Numbered from the stretch's first letter, positions 1-11,467 are shown. The stretch is DNA of 31,876 nt from Folioceros fuciformis (GCA_049999805.1 JBNGIO010005973.1:1-31876), one strand, 5' to 3'. Translations and numbers: made by a program. The notes: generated from the letters alone by a model not told the origin.

Positions 1-202
1 ACATAACCCTACACACAAGTATATACCAGGTCTTTATAAGTTCCTAGGTCTTCCATGTTATTGGTCCTTGACTTGCTCCCTTTCCTTGTGAGCTGCACTT
101 TAATTTGCCCCCATCCAGAAGACTTTCTTTTGTCTTTATTTAGAAATACTTCCTAGTCCTCTAAAAACTCATTTTTGAGCACCTTTCATATAATTAGTTT
201 AG

Positions 203-307
203 GATATCTTTCATTAATATATTTTGATATATTGTAATAAATCATTTCTAAATAATTTAAGATATCTTTCATTAATAAATTTTAATATATTATAATAAAT
301 CATTTTT
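203..307. repeat. AT-rich tandem duplication, 58-base period
   Basis: Two near-identical copies start with gatatctttcattaat at 203 and 261 and both end in aataaatcattt. The period is 58 bases. The surrounding 1-300 bases are AT-rich and I see no gene in them. Confidence 0.85.
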
Positions 308-318
308 TCACAGTAAAG

Positions 319-353
319 GAATCGCGATTCTAACAGTAGAAGAATCGCGGTTC
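319..353. repeat. Pair of 12-base palindromes
   Basis: GAATCGCGATTC (319-330) is a perfect palindrome. A one-mismatch copy, GAATCGCGGTTC, follows at 342-353. The pair overlaps the last codons and the stop (330-332) of the broken GTPase reading frame on the minus strand, so it marks its 3' edge. Confidence 0.7.
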
Positions 354-3300
354 CGATCCCCTGGTTTGATCTTGCATATGATCGTCCGAGGGACACGTCT
401 CGAACTCCCTATGGGCCCCGCTTGGCAGGGATCCTTGAACCTTAGTGTACTTCCAGTAAGCCTTGTGGGCCATTGCAGTCTTGGGGAAGGACGTCTCGGG
501 CTCATTCTCTCCAGGCTCATGAATTCCTTCTTTAGAGAGCCTATCCTTGCTTCCATCACGGGCAACGCACCTCACCGAATGGACGTGCCCGCGGCCTTGG
601 GTTCTACAGTAGATGACTCACATCTCGGCCACACCGGATTCTCCCCGGGCATGCTTCCACTCCACAAGGTCGATGTCCTCTGATTCTGCCAAAAGATTTT
701 CGTTCCTCATGGCTTCGTGTGCAGTGTCATGCCAGCCTAGATGCCCCATGGGACGATTACAGAAGTACGCACAAGCTGCGCATCTTGTTGTACAAAAGTG
801 TACTGCTTTGGGGTTTACAGTGTGACAGTGTCTGCCCTCGTGCTTTTCCTTCCAGGGTGGAATCGGGATACAGCAACCTTTCCTGACCCCGTACTCCTCA
901 GAAACTCGCTCGCCCCCAAAGTGACATCGCTCCCCGTCGAAAACCTTGGCCTTCTTCACCACCTGTGGCACAATCTCGCACAGTCCATCCGCCTCACTCT
1001 GCTCCTTGCAAGTGTGCTCGTTACCGCAGAAATGTCTAGTCGAGGTAACCGCATGAAAGTGGTCCTCGAATCCACATTCCCTGTTGCACCCGTCCAAGAT
1101 GCACGTCACGGGACACATCCTTTCATGGCAGAGATGGTCATCATGTTCTCCCTCTTCAACACTGACAGTGCAAACGTTTCTGCACTCCGGTAACGAGCAC
1201 TTCTCTGCTCACAAGTGCTCCTTGGCACTGCACCTGTGGTTCCCACCATGTCCAGGATTCATGGCACAAGTCCGGTTGCAGTTGGATGACTTGAGAAAAG
1301 AGCAATCCTTTCCACACGTGTGATTCCTACCCTTACAGTCGTGTGGAGCTTCATATCCCGAGAGATAGCCACACCCACTGGACTACAGGCCCGTCAATTG
1401 CTCCTCAGAGCAAAGGTACAAACTTTCGAGCAGTAATGCTTCGTCCTGCAGGAATGCAACCCTGCATGACCTTTCCAGATAATGCATCGCAGGAACAGTC
1501 GTCGCATTTGCTCCTACAAAGGGACAGACTCTGCTATAATTCAACCATCGCGGCTATAGCTTCCCAACGAAGCTTCTGAACATCACAATCCTCCTCGAAC
1601 TCTGCCGTGTTGCATCTGATAAATTCGAGAATTCTCCCCCTCCGCCTATCAACCAAGTCCATGAGCAAGTTCTCGAAGGAAGTGTGCCACCACTCATCAT
1701 CCACACCGGTCCGCTCATGTACATCTTGGAAAAGATCGTCCAGGGTGCGAAATCCCCTACCCTTCAGTCGGGCGTTCTTCAGAGGCCACAGGATCAAGAA
1801 CATGTCACTAAGAGGGAAGACCACACCGTCAACCTCAACTGGGATATCAACAATGTTTTCCCCAGTCGCAGAGTTCGACATCTTTCCCTAGTGATGGCCT
1901 CTTTCATGTGTTTCGTGAGGAGCTCCAGTTTCGAGGCCAACCGCCTCGAGTCAATCGGAGCCCAATCCTTAGCACTATCTGAGCCATTACCAACTTCAAG
2001 TCTTCTGCAAAGCTGTTGGCATTGCGGTATTGAGCTTCCAATTCCTCTAACGCTGTAGCTATAGAGGCAACACTTTCGTGATATTCCAACTTTTGAAAGG
2101 GTGGCATCGCTGCGATCTCACCCCCTCCACCGAACATCTTTGTGAGAAAGCTGTCTGGAGATTTGTCACATCTTTGCTGTATCTTGCCCGAGAATTCTTC
2201 TTTCACGTCATCCACGTCTGATATATCCACGTCTTTAATGGCCATGTACAAGATACCCTTGAAGAGCCGGTTGTCCCGCTTGACCAAGCTTGCGCCATTC
2301 TCGAGAAGCTCAAAGACAGCTCCTGTCTCCATGTCCACATGAAAATCCTGTCCCAGTCATGTGGTGAGCCAAATGCGTTAGTTATGGTAGCGCTGATCAC
2401 CAAATCAAGATCAGGTTGAATGCCTTACCTTTTCGTTGAAAATGGTGATGTTGCTGACCGCTGCACTCAGAACAGAGAGCAGCATATTCTCCTGCTCGCT
2501 CTTCTCAAAGCTTCCCAGGCCCTCAAAGTCCAGAATTACGTATAGGCAGGTCTGGGATACACGCATTGTCATCCATACCCCCTCTGTGCATCCACCTCCA
2601 GCCACATCGAACAACGAACCAGACAAATGGTTGAGCTGGTAGGACTTACCACTGCTCTGCTTACCCATGGTAGATACCACTTTGATCTCCCCAGACCACT
2701 GGGCTAACACGGATTCGTAGAGACCAAATCGTAGCTCCTGAGCAAGCCCCACTGCATCTGAATAATTGAGAGTGTACTAAAAGGGCGCAGGGTATTCTTC
2801 TCCTCTCGGGCAAGTTGAATGGGCACAAGGCAAACAAGTTGTCGCACCCATTCTCCTACCTTCACACTGTTTCTACCTTCCGTGCTCTCCAGAAGGATCC
2901 TGTGGACAATGTAGCTATCCACAGTGCCTGCGGAAACAGCTATTCTCAGCTGTGAGAACTCTTTCCCTTTATCTCGTGCCAGCTTGTCCACGGAACATTT
3001 AACGCAACTCGCAGACCTCCGCTTCAAAGCCTCCTGTTTCTCCTTGGATTGACCAGCCAAAACCAGATGGAGATGGAGATATTTTTTCTCCTTAATCAAT
3101 GGCTGACTGGTTGGATACTTGTCAAATATGTGATAAACATAGTCCAAAGCCGGAGAGCCATGGCCACCCGTTTCAGAAGAAATGGCAATCTGCCGACCTC
3201 TACACATATCTTGCAACTGACAGACTTCGGAAGCCGTTGTGATCTCGATGACTCTTGAGCATATGCCTCCATCCGGCCTTGAAGCATCCAGAAGTATCAC

Positions 3301-6300
3301 ATGGACATGTGATCCGAAGGCCACCACAGCTGCATCAAAGCTTCTGATGTCTGCTACTGCGTAGTCAAAGAAGACTGACTTGAGATGAGATATTGATTCG
3401 CCAAGCAGGTACACCCCAATCTTCAAAGCTGCTTCTGATATCCATGTGCAAGGAACTTAAAGAAGGCCATTAAACAACATCCACCGGGTGAAACACAAAT
3501 TTTATACCCTGGTCCAGGTAACTCCAGCTCCACTGGTCTCAACGTCACAGGATGGCTGATGTCGAAGATCCGAACTTTGAAGTTTTCATCTACTAGCACC
3601 ATCTCCCGTCTGCAAGGGATGAAAGACATTGAGGTCAGAAACCTGATTTCCGAATACTCGGAGAGACATAAGGTCGTCGGGGCGAAGGATTTGAATCGTG
3701 CCAATTTCCTTATCATACACGCCAACAAGCTTGGATACTTCATCCACTGCCACAATGTCGTGACCCCCCATGAAGGTCTTCACAGGATTCATGCCTGTTA
3801 TCTGTACTCCCAGCCTGGGGAGCACGAAGAGATGAAGTGCAGGCAGTTTAAGATCCTCCACGAATACTAAAACCTCGCGGGATTCCACCGCCACTACTTG
3901 AAGTAGCCTCCCTGAATTTGGATCTAGCTCGATCAATCTGTACCTTTGCGAACACGTTGGGATGATGCGGTGCATGTTACTGCACATGGAAGCTTCCAAA
4001 TCCTTGTCCCTTGGTGTAAGCTCTTCAATATTCCAGGCGATTCGCTGATTGTCTGTTAGCTCTTCGGACTCAAAGTGAACCTCCAGCTTGTCACAGCTTT
4101 CACCTTCTGGGCTGCGACGTGCAACGAAACTGAAAGCTCTAGGAAGGAAGGATTCTCTCTGACCAGGATGAAAGATGCACCTTCGGACAGACAAAAACTG
4201 TTTTCGACCAGTCCCCGTGAGTAGCTGCTCTTGTAATTTGGTCACTATTTTCCGTTCCTCTTCTTCAAAGGACTGCTCCATGCGGTTGGCATTACGCATC
4301 GCTTCAAATTCCATCTTCTTCCGAAACATCGGAGACAGTTCTCTCCTCACCATTGTCTGTGCTGCGCTTGAAGTTTCAGCACAGGCTTTATCAGAAACCC
4401 GTTGCACCAGTTCCCGCAGTGGTTTCCACAGCTGGGGGTCGGTTGATACGATGAGTCCCTGGGAATCTCCCTCGACTTTCCGGCGAACGGAGCAGAGTTT
4501 TGAGTTCGCATTCACTGCGCTATCTTTTTTCAACTGTGCCAGAGCTTGCTTTGAAAATCCCTTCTTGAATTCGCTCAGAGGAATTGAGGACCTCCTGTAC
4601 ATCTTTGAGGACTCGAGAACGGACAGCATTACTCTGGGCAGAAAGAAAGAGAACTTCTTTCATAGCCTCGAACCCTTCCTGCGTTTGGTTCACAGCAGGT
4701 TTGCAATATGACTCCATCCATGCAAACATCCCTTCGCCTGTTGGTCCTTCTGTACGAAGAATCACTTCCACCTCCTCACTCGCTCCATTTTGGCTACTCG
4801 TATGCTGAATGGTAGCATTCATAGGACGACACGTTAACACTGGACCTTCAGGGAAATCCTCGCTCAGAGCATGGAATGTCAGCTTAATGTTGCTCTCTGC
4901 TCCAGCACCTGTGTGCGTGGCCATAAGCTCCTCCCCAAACAGGATAGGCCCCGTCAATCCCGAAGACCGTTTTGAGCAGATGCGGAGCACTCGGAGCTTC
5001 AGAGGGGTCCTGAACCAGGCCCTTGTGATCATTCGGAACTTTGTTCCGACAAAATGAAACATTCAGAACTTTTCCTGTTTGAAGGCCACCATCAGCTGTC
5101 CACATGTTCACCAGGGCAACATCTGTCTGAAGCAAATCCTCCGCTCTCGGTGTCTTGAACGTAGACCTCAGCGTGTACATGGGGCGCCGAACATCGCCAT
5201 AAGAGTGACTCATTCCTCGATTACTGAGTGGGAAACTTTCAAGTACGTTTCTTCAGCGCGACGAAAGATTCTCACCATGCCCTTTATGCCCTCACATAAG
5301 AGCTCTTCTGCCTTCGAGTCCTTCGTATCTTGAATGCACGTTCTTCTTTCCCTGAGCAAGCGCAAGTTTCTGCTCCCTTCAAGACCAGCATGTTCTAGAA
5401 ACAGGCAAAGTTCACGGTACGGCAGCTGAGAAACGTCCAGATTGAAGGAGGCAGACCATCCCTCAACAGCCTTTGCGAAGCTTCGAATGTCCAGTGTCTT
5501 CTGCTGCATCTTCCGAATCTTATTAGGAAGGGCTACCGACTTAGAAAGAAATGCGCAACGGTGAAGACAGGCAGCAAGTCTGAAACCAGGCCACGAGGTG
5601 TCGACATTGCCTGGCTCCTCCTCCCTTAGAAAGGAAAGAGGCCTCACAAGGTCATCAAAGCCCCTCAGCAGCATCACACTGTTCTCGGACTGGCTGAACA
5701 CTGACATCTACAGCCTTCGCGTACGCTGCTTTTCAGGGCCAGCAGTACAGCGCCCCGAGGCCATGAGAGACAAGTCCACATCCTTTTCATCCTCCAGGCA
5801 GATGTACACGGTCGCACATAAGTCCGCCAGATAACGAATGAAGTTGCACGACACATCATTCCTGCTGGCCTTCGACATTCGTTCCCCCTCGTGCCAATAG
5901 AAAACGAAGAACATTCCCTCATGACGAAGCCCATGAAGCCCTACATCAAGATCGCCAAGCTCCGACACGATCTCATCCAACCCCAGCTTGGAAAAAATTC
6001 GCGCGAGAACCCTCTTACTCCCATACAGCCCCACAACGTGAGCGGACACCTGGTTCAAGATATCTACATCCAGCAGCATCGTTCCATCACAAAGGAAGGA
6101 TGAGTCGCACCGGACGTCAAGCCAAAGTACTCAATGCTATTCGGAGGTATGATGACCTTCTCCACAATCCTCTCGTCCCACTTCTCGGCCACCACATGCA
6201 TGAGATCGTACAGTATCGGCTCGTTGGTATGCCACCAACCCGTATCGCTGCTTCCATCCGGCATCGGACTTTCTCCCATAAATCACGCCCGAACCTCTCT

Positions 6301-6353
6301 TCCTGAAACCAAGGCCTACAGTCATGTCGCCTACCGGACGACGGGAGCATCAT
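330..6353 (-). pseudogene. VLIG-type very large GTPase with Cys/His-rich tail, multiply broken
   Basis: The minus strand carries a continuous but frame-broken protein of roughly 1,900 residues. In order it shows an N-terminal region starting near 6353 (FQEERFGRDLWEKV, then MLLDVDILNQVSAHVV at 6079), a long middle region, and a GTPase core at about 2750-1980 with P-loop GKQSSGKS (about 2665-2642) and DFEGLGS (about 2530). The core is followed by PPFQKLEYHESV and a Cys/His-rich zinc-binding tail (about 1500-330: CCIPIPPW, CAACAYFC, GHLGWHDTAH). One intron is clear: GT at 2428, AG at 2348, 81 bases, with a CTAAC branch-like site, and it joins NEK to DFHVDMETG in frame. Lesions elsewhere: frame changes near 6120, 5213, 4950, 4520-4629, 3628, 3430, 2760, 1976, 1887, 1470, 1390 and 440, and stops at 5708 (TAG), 1534 (TAG), 1209 (TGA) and 618 (TGA). 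VLIG GTPases are best known as interferon-inducible animal proteins, and I recall this tail architecture from fungi and oomycetes. A functional gene with unrecognised introns at some breaks is less likely, because family resemblance runs straight across them. Confidence 0.75.
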
Positions 6354-6723
6354 CTACAACATGGATCAAGCGCTCAATTACAGCGTACCTCACCAACTTG
6401 AAAACGTTTGCCTGGCTCTGCCTCCAGACGCTGCTACTCCCAGCTCCAGACGCGCCTGCGAGGACAACAACGAGTCACAAGAAGAAGCCGTGTCCCGTGG
6501 ATCCCAATTCAAGTGAACGCAGGAGTAAGACCACGAGCACAACGCTGGAAACTGACAGGAAATCTCACGTTCGATTAGAGGCTGGAGAAAAGCGTCGCTA
6601 TCGGCTCATGAATCCGATGCAATGAAGCAACCAATTCCGAAGGCTGATTAGTTAGTGTGGCCGCGTTGTTGGTGTTGCTTTGTGTCATGTGGGCCCCACA
6701 CCTAACTACAGTGCTTTTCCATC

Positions 6724-6745
6724 GATACCCGATGGCCATTAAGGC
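6724..6745 (-). repeat. Left copy of 22-base inverted repeat (possible element end)
   Basis: Read on the minus strand, this 22-base block (core CTTAATGGCCATCGGGTA) is identical to plus-strand 11530-11551. Weaker similarity continues on both sides, for example CACTGTAGTTAGGT here against AACTATAGTAGGT on the right. The two copies face each other across about 4.8 kb that contains transposase debris. Confidence 0.7.
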
Positions 6746-6840
6746 AAATACGGTCAGCAGACCCGTGCGGAGCGCAACCCGATGTACCGTGGCTTCATAT
6801 CGACATACACGACATAGCAGCAACATCAGTTTGTGGTTCC

Positions 6841-7056
6841 CGAGTATGCGACGCATACTCGGGTTTTTGCACCCGTTCTGCGTACCTGCATTTCCATACC
6901 CAACTTTCCATACCCGGGATGGAAGGATTCCAAACCCATCGGTTTGATGTGGTTCGTGTCGCATACTCGAGTTTTTGCACCCGTTCTCTGTACCTGCATT
7001 TCCATACCCGGCTTTCCATACCCGGGATGGAAGGATTCCAAACCTGTCGGTTTGAA
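6841..7056. repeat. 108-base tandem duplication headed by a hairpin
   Basis: 6841-6861 is a perfect inverted repeat: CGAGTATGCG, one base, CGCATACTCG. Two copies of a unit that starts gcatactcg follow at 6853-6948 and 6961-7056, with a 108-base period. They share cacccgttct, tttccataccc and cccgggatggaaggattcca. Long open frames through this stretch on both strands are products of the repeat. Confidence 0.85.
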
Positions 7057-7331
7057 GTTCAGGTTTCAAATCAGCTTTTCAAAGCTGTGCACTTTTATCG
7101 TGGGTGAACCGATCTAAAAAGAAAGCGGTGCAGATGCGACAAGATGCCTAATCTGGTGCCCGGTGCAGATGCAGTCGGTTCCATGCTATTTCGTCATGAT
7201 GCGGATCGGGCGGCTTCGCGCGTATCTCCTCCCCTGCTTCCTCTGATTGCCGCAGCGGCAACGGGAACAGGAATTGCTCGTCGGCACCCCTTCCCACTCT
7301 TGCTGCACCTACGCCTCCTCATCTCGCTTCA

Positions 7332-8591
7332 GAATGGCGGATTTTTCGGAATCTCCCCACGGAGGGAAGAAGTCCTTCCGCCACATTATCAGGGAGCATA
7401 AGTGTCTATACGAATTCTCCAGCGTCATGGCCTGCTGCCATTTCTCAGCTGGATTCTTCCACATGGACTTGACACTTTCTGCTCCTCCAGGTCTGCTTCA
7501 TGATATGATGCGTACCGCCAAGCTGTCCAAGTCTGGATCTGAGTGGAAGGTCCTTGAATTTCGCCCCAAAAATTTTTCACTGGATCGAGACTGGGCAGAT
7601 CCGTTTTAGAGGATGTGAGAATTTTGGGGAAAAGATCTTTGGAATGCATCAGAATTAGTGCAACAATGCTTGTACAGCTACCTCTTGTTCCATTGCACGG
7701 ATCAGGCCTAAAACCATGTTCATTAGAGAGTATGTGGATTCACCCCTCATATAGATCGGTACCTCGCAGTCAGTGTAGAAACTCGCATCTCACGTCCTCT
7801 TGTTAGTTTTGAGAGACGCGATACTGTAACTTCAATTTCAGGACTGGTTTGTGCTCATCTCCTTGCTAGTGTTCCTCTTCTTTGACAAGTGAAGAAGAGG
7901 ACCTCGAATGACAATACTTACAGATCTGGCTCTGATGCAATACGCGATAAATTATCTTTGTTCTTACGCTATGATCCTTTGAATGTGAGCGTCAGTAGGC
8001 CTACCATGTTGGACATGGGCATTTCCGGGAATTATTTGCCTGCTGGGGAGTCACTTTGAATCAACGTCATGCTGATTTGCTGCACTATTGGCACATGGTA
8101 CAAGCATTATTTCTCGGGATTTGCTGTGAACTTTGGAAGGGATGAGGGTAATTGGTTTTTGCATGTCTGACATCGATCCTTGGCGACTGATTTTCTAGTA
8201 CAAGCATTCACCAGAAGGGTCGACGAACAAAGTGAAAGCTGCTCAGGACATAGCAAGAATAATGTCTCAGCGTGCACACATTGACTCCGGTGTCAGCTTC
8301 ATGGGGAAGCTGGTCTTTGGGTTTGAGTGGGGGCCTGAAATGTTGGCAGCATTACGGAAGTCAGTCTTGCCTCTTGTCGACAACTGGCAGTGCCTAAGGC
8401 CGTGGTAAGGGGCAGCAACTGGAGCTAGTCTTCATAATGTTTCGTTTTCTCTTTCACAAAGATTTGAGGTTAATCTGGATGTTTGGATGCATGAATGCAG
8501 GTGCGAGCTTATGAGAGTGAGTGTGCCTCGACATGACATGATCGATGGTGGTAGGAAATGGGCACCTCTTACAACAGGCTTTAGTGCTTAA
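7332..8591 (+). CDS. Unrecognised spliced gene; 3' exons clear, 5' part possibly broken
   Basis: I do not recognise this protein. The last three exons fit together well. Exon 7999-8097 (33 codons, starting AYHVGHGHFREL) joins 8199-8404 (starting YKHSPEGSTNKVKAAQDIA, containing SFMGKLVFGFEWGPEMLAAL), which joins 8501-8591 (CELMRVSVPRHDMIDGG to a TAA stop). The introns are 101 and 96 bases with GT-AG ends, and phases agree. Upstream, an open frame starts at ATG 7332 (MADFSESPHGGKKSF) and runs to a TAG at 7607-7609. Protein-like sequence continues past that stop in the same frame (EFWGKDLWNASELVQQ) but contains further stops, so the 5' half may be a pseudogene or may contain exons I cannot place. 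No transmembrane segment or catalytic motif is evident. It lies between the inverted repeats at 6724 and 11530. Confidence 0.45.
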
Positions 8592-8749
8592 GTTTCCTCA
8601 CCGGGTTTGGAGGAGTTGCTGTACATAGTGCAAGCTGTTGGCATTAAGTCGAATTCTCACCTTCAGAACCAGAAGAGTGGATTCTAACCTTTAACACGAA
8701 AAGCATAATTGAGTGGATTGGTCAGCTTCTAAAACCAAAAGCCTATTTC

Positions 8750-10850
8750 AGCTCATCAATCCACTCTTTATCAACTGCCTATGTTCCACCTCACTGTCTT
8801 TTTCTTCTTACACACAACTTCCTCCAAACCAACATATCATTTCAATCTGTTCGTGCCCTCATTCTCAACAAAAGTTTCCAACACTTGTTTCCGTTGAGGT
8901 TGTTCGTCTGCCTGTGCCACTAAGTGTCTCACCTTCTATTGAGTTTGCTCCATAATGTAGGCTATCCCAAAAGCTAAATTTGAATGCTCAAATGCAGTAT
9001 CACATACTTCAGCACATGCCGTTTTAATAAAATCCAGCAGTTTTTCTTTTGACATCTCTAATTTTGTCTTATATATTGGTGCCACCAAGGGGTTACTAGG
9101 CAACACAATGTGTGGAGCTTCTTGATCCTACATCCAAAAAGCCATAGCCAAGTTGTTGGTATCACTACTTTCAGCAACATACGCTCCATTTGTTCTTCCA
9201 TTTTGCCGAGCTGCTGCTGCACCATCCTTGTATATGCTAAGGAGTTGTTGAACTTTCACCACATGCTTGTAGATGAAACCTTTGTTCCCCATTGGACATG
9301 AGCATGTAGCCCAAGGAGAGTAAACATGTTTAATCACATACCGCAAGTTAGGGGTTGATGAAGACAAACAATGTGCACCAACATTTTCGGCATGCGGTAA
9401 AATAATTGAGCTAATAAGAATAGCTTCTACACCCTTCATAGTGGTTTCCTCCAAAGCCTCTAACTTCTTATTATGCCTGTATCCCCCTTCTTTCGTGAAG
9501 TGCTAGTACCAATAATATCGGGCAACCACATTCAATAATTGGTGTAGTAACCAGTCTAGTCTACACCAGGCAAACTTGACTTGCTAAATGCTGCACGTTC
9601 TTTTATAAATCTACAGAATCTTTCAACAGCTGAAGTTGTATGTTGCCCTGCATGAGACAACATTCTAGCATTACACAACCACATATCTATAGTCTCTCCT
9701 CATTGGACCTTCATATATCTCACAAAGTCTCCTTCACTTGTTCCTCACTTGTCATAAAAATTGTGTAGCATACTTTTTCCTATGGAAACACATTGTGAAG
9801 ATGTGCTCCTGTGACATACATAATATCCTCTAGCTCTACCCATATTGAAATTCGATTACTTTGTGAGTGCACTTTCTTCAATAAATTTCGTCTCCACGCT
9901 TTCTGCACATGCCACAAGCATAATAATATAGGCATATTATGATTTCACATTGAGCGAATAACAGAAATCTCTGCTTGACAATCATCAACAAGGAATGAAC
10001 TAGGTGTCCAATCCTTGTTGATCTTTTCAACCTTCTTCCGTAAAGCTGAAAGCCACAGACAAGTGACTCAGTAGTAGCATCTTTTGTAATAGCTCATGCT
10101 ACTGGAACATTGTTCAAGTAATGGTCAAAACCCATCACAGTGAATAAGTGGTAGCGATACTTGTTCAACCCAAAAGTTGCATCCAAAGCTAGCACATTAC
10201 TATTCTCATACAGCAACATGCAATTTAACAGAAAAGGAGTTTGAATACCCAAAGCGAAAGGTTGATTCTCACTTGATTGGTGGAAGACTATAGACGCATT
10301 TTGCTCCAACCACAGGAACGCTGATGTGGTATCATCTGGGGCTAGCTTCCATTCACCAACTTCAACTTGTGTAAGTATATTGAGAACATCATATCTTTGC
10401 ATATAATCATCTCTTACTAGCTCATATACCTCTGTGTGATTGTTGATTCGAGCATACAATGCATCTTGATGCCGATGCATTATTTTACTAACAAGAACTT
10501 TGCAATATAGACAATGCCTGATCCAATCCTTCTTTTCTTGTGAAAGTCATGCTGCTTTGACATCAAGGAGTAAGCCTTCGTACCCGGGCCCATGACATAT
10601 AGCATTTGAAAGGTCAATATGCATATGTTCAAAAAGACCAATCTCAGCAACCGTAGGCCACATGAGAAGTTTCTTCACCCTAAAATTTGCTTGGCAACCA
10701 TGCTTGACACTCTCTCCACAGAGGACCTTACAATTAGTTGTATTAGCACTACGTAACACTCCTACCTTCTTTTGACGAAAGTCTTTCGGGCCGTAAGAAC
10801 ACCAATACTTGCAAGCCAACCTTACAATGTTAATGGATGGGAACTTATAA
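8750..10850 (-). mobile_element. Degenerate MULE (Mutator-like/FAR1-type) transposase
   Basis: On the minus strand the expected order of a plant MULE transposase can be followed. An N-terminal zinc-binding region (10547-10819) has CKYWCSYGP, a Cys-rich middle and HMHIDLSNAICHGPGYEG. The DDE core has LALDATFGLNKYRYHLF near 10180 (first acidic residue), SSFLVDDCQAEI near 9980 and CLWHVQKAW near 9910. Next come HAGQHTTSAVERF near 9650 and DWLLHQLLNVVARYYWY near 9540. A SWIM-type zinc finger near 9265-9310 reads ATCSCPMGNKGFIYKH, where the expected second-pair Cys is Tyr. A basic C-terminal tail lies near 8800-9100. Several in-frame stops (for example after VKAA at 10547, after VIRSM near 9950 and after LPGVD near 9570) make it non-functional. 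A domesticated FAR1-like gene is unlikely given the stops. Confidence 0.85.
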
Positions 10851-11355
10851 CACTCATTCCTCCAATAAAGTCTCCCACTCTAGAAAAGAGTATGTGAGCC
10901 ACCTTCATATGTTTTTGCTGCCCTCGTGCCCTAGAATGGTCATATTGAGAAGAAACCTAGTTTAGGTCAGTATGGTTAAATAATCCTAATTTAGGAAGCT
11001 GCACCACAAAAGATATGTTAATTGGTAACTCTTATAAATTAATGCAAGAACTCAAATCCATATTATTTTCCGTAAATCACATTCTCCTATCCCAAAGAGA
11101 AAAAAAAAAACCCTAACCCTAATCTCAACCCTTAACCAAAATCCCTTTCCTAATCACAAGAGCGCTTGAAAGCAAAGATTAAACATGCCGCTCTAAACTT
11201 CCATCTCACACTATACAAATGACAGGAGTTCACATACCATAAGCTTGTGAGCCAGGGTGCACTTGGAGCCTTAAACAAGTATTATTAGTAACGTGTAAGT
11301 GGGTAGGGACGAGCGGCTTTCTCATGTCCCGTGTTGGTGGTATGTAGCGCACCGG

Positions 11356-11467
11356 CGTCAAAACTTTTGGCCACATGTTCGGATTATGCATGACTCGCCA
11401 TAGCATGATGACGTCAAATCTTTTGGCCACTTGTTCGAATTATGCATGACTCACCACAGCATGGTGA
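11356..11467. repeat. 56-base tandem duplication
   Basis: Two copies start cgtcaaa at 11356 and 11412. They share cttttggccac, gttcg, attatgcatgactc and agcatg, differing at scattered positions. The period is 56 bases. Confidence 0.85.

Noticed and set aside
366-1193. Plus-strand open frames of 105 and 150 codons
   Set aside because: They are antisense to the Cys/His-rich tail of the broken GTPase, whose minus-strand frame has clear family motifs.
6360-6480. Minus-strand stretch VVVLAGASGAGSSS resembling a P-loop upstream of the GTPase
   Set aside because: The key Lys is Ser, stops follow soon after, and the true P-loop lies at about 2650. Probably chance or remote decay.
6134-6625. Plus-strand 163-codon frame
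   Set aside because: Overlaps the N-terminal end of the GTPase pseudogene on the other strand and shows no recognisable protein features.
6575-7069. Minus-strand 164-codon frame with repeated protein segments
   Set aside because: The repetition comes from the 108-base DNA duplication; no family resemblance.
11099-11136. Interstitial telomere (ccctaaccctaa)
   Set aside because: Only two units next to a poly-A run, and not the usual plant seven-base unit. Such words are common in plant spacers.
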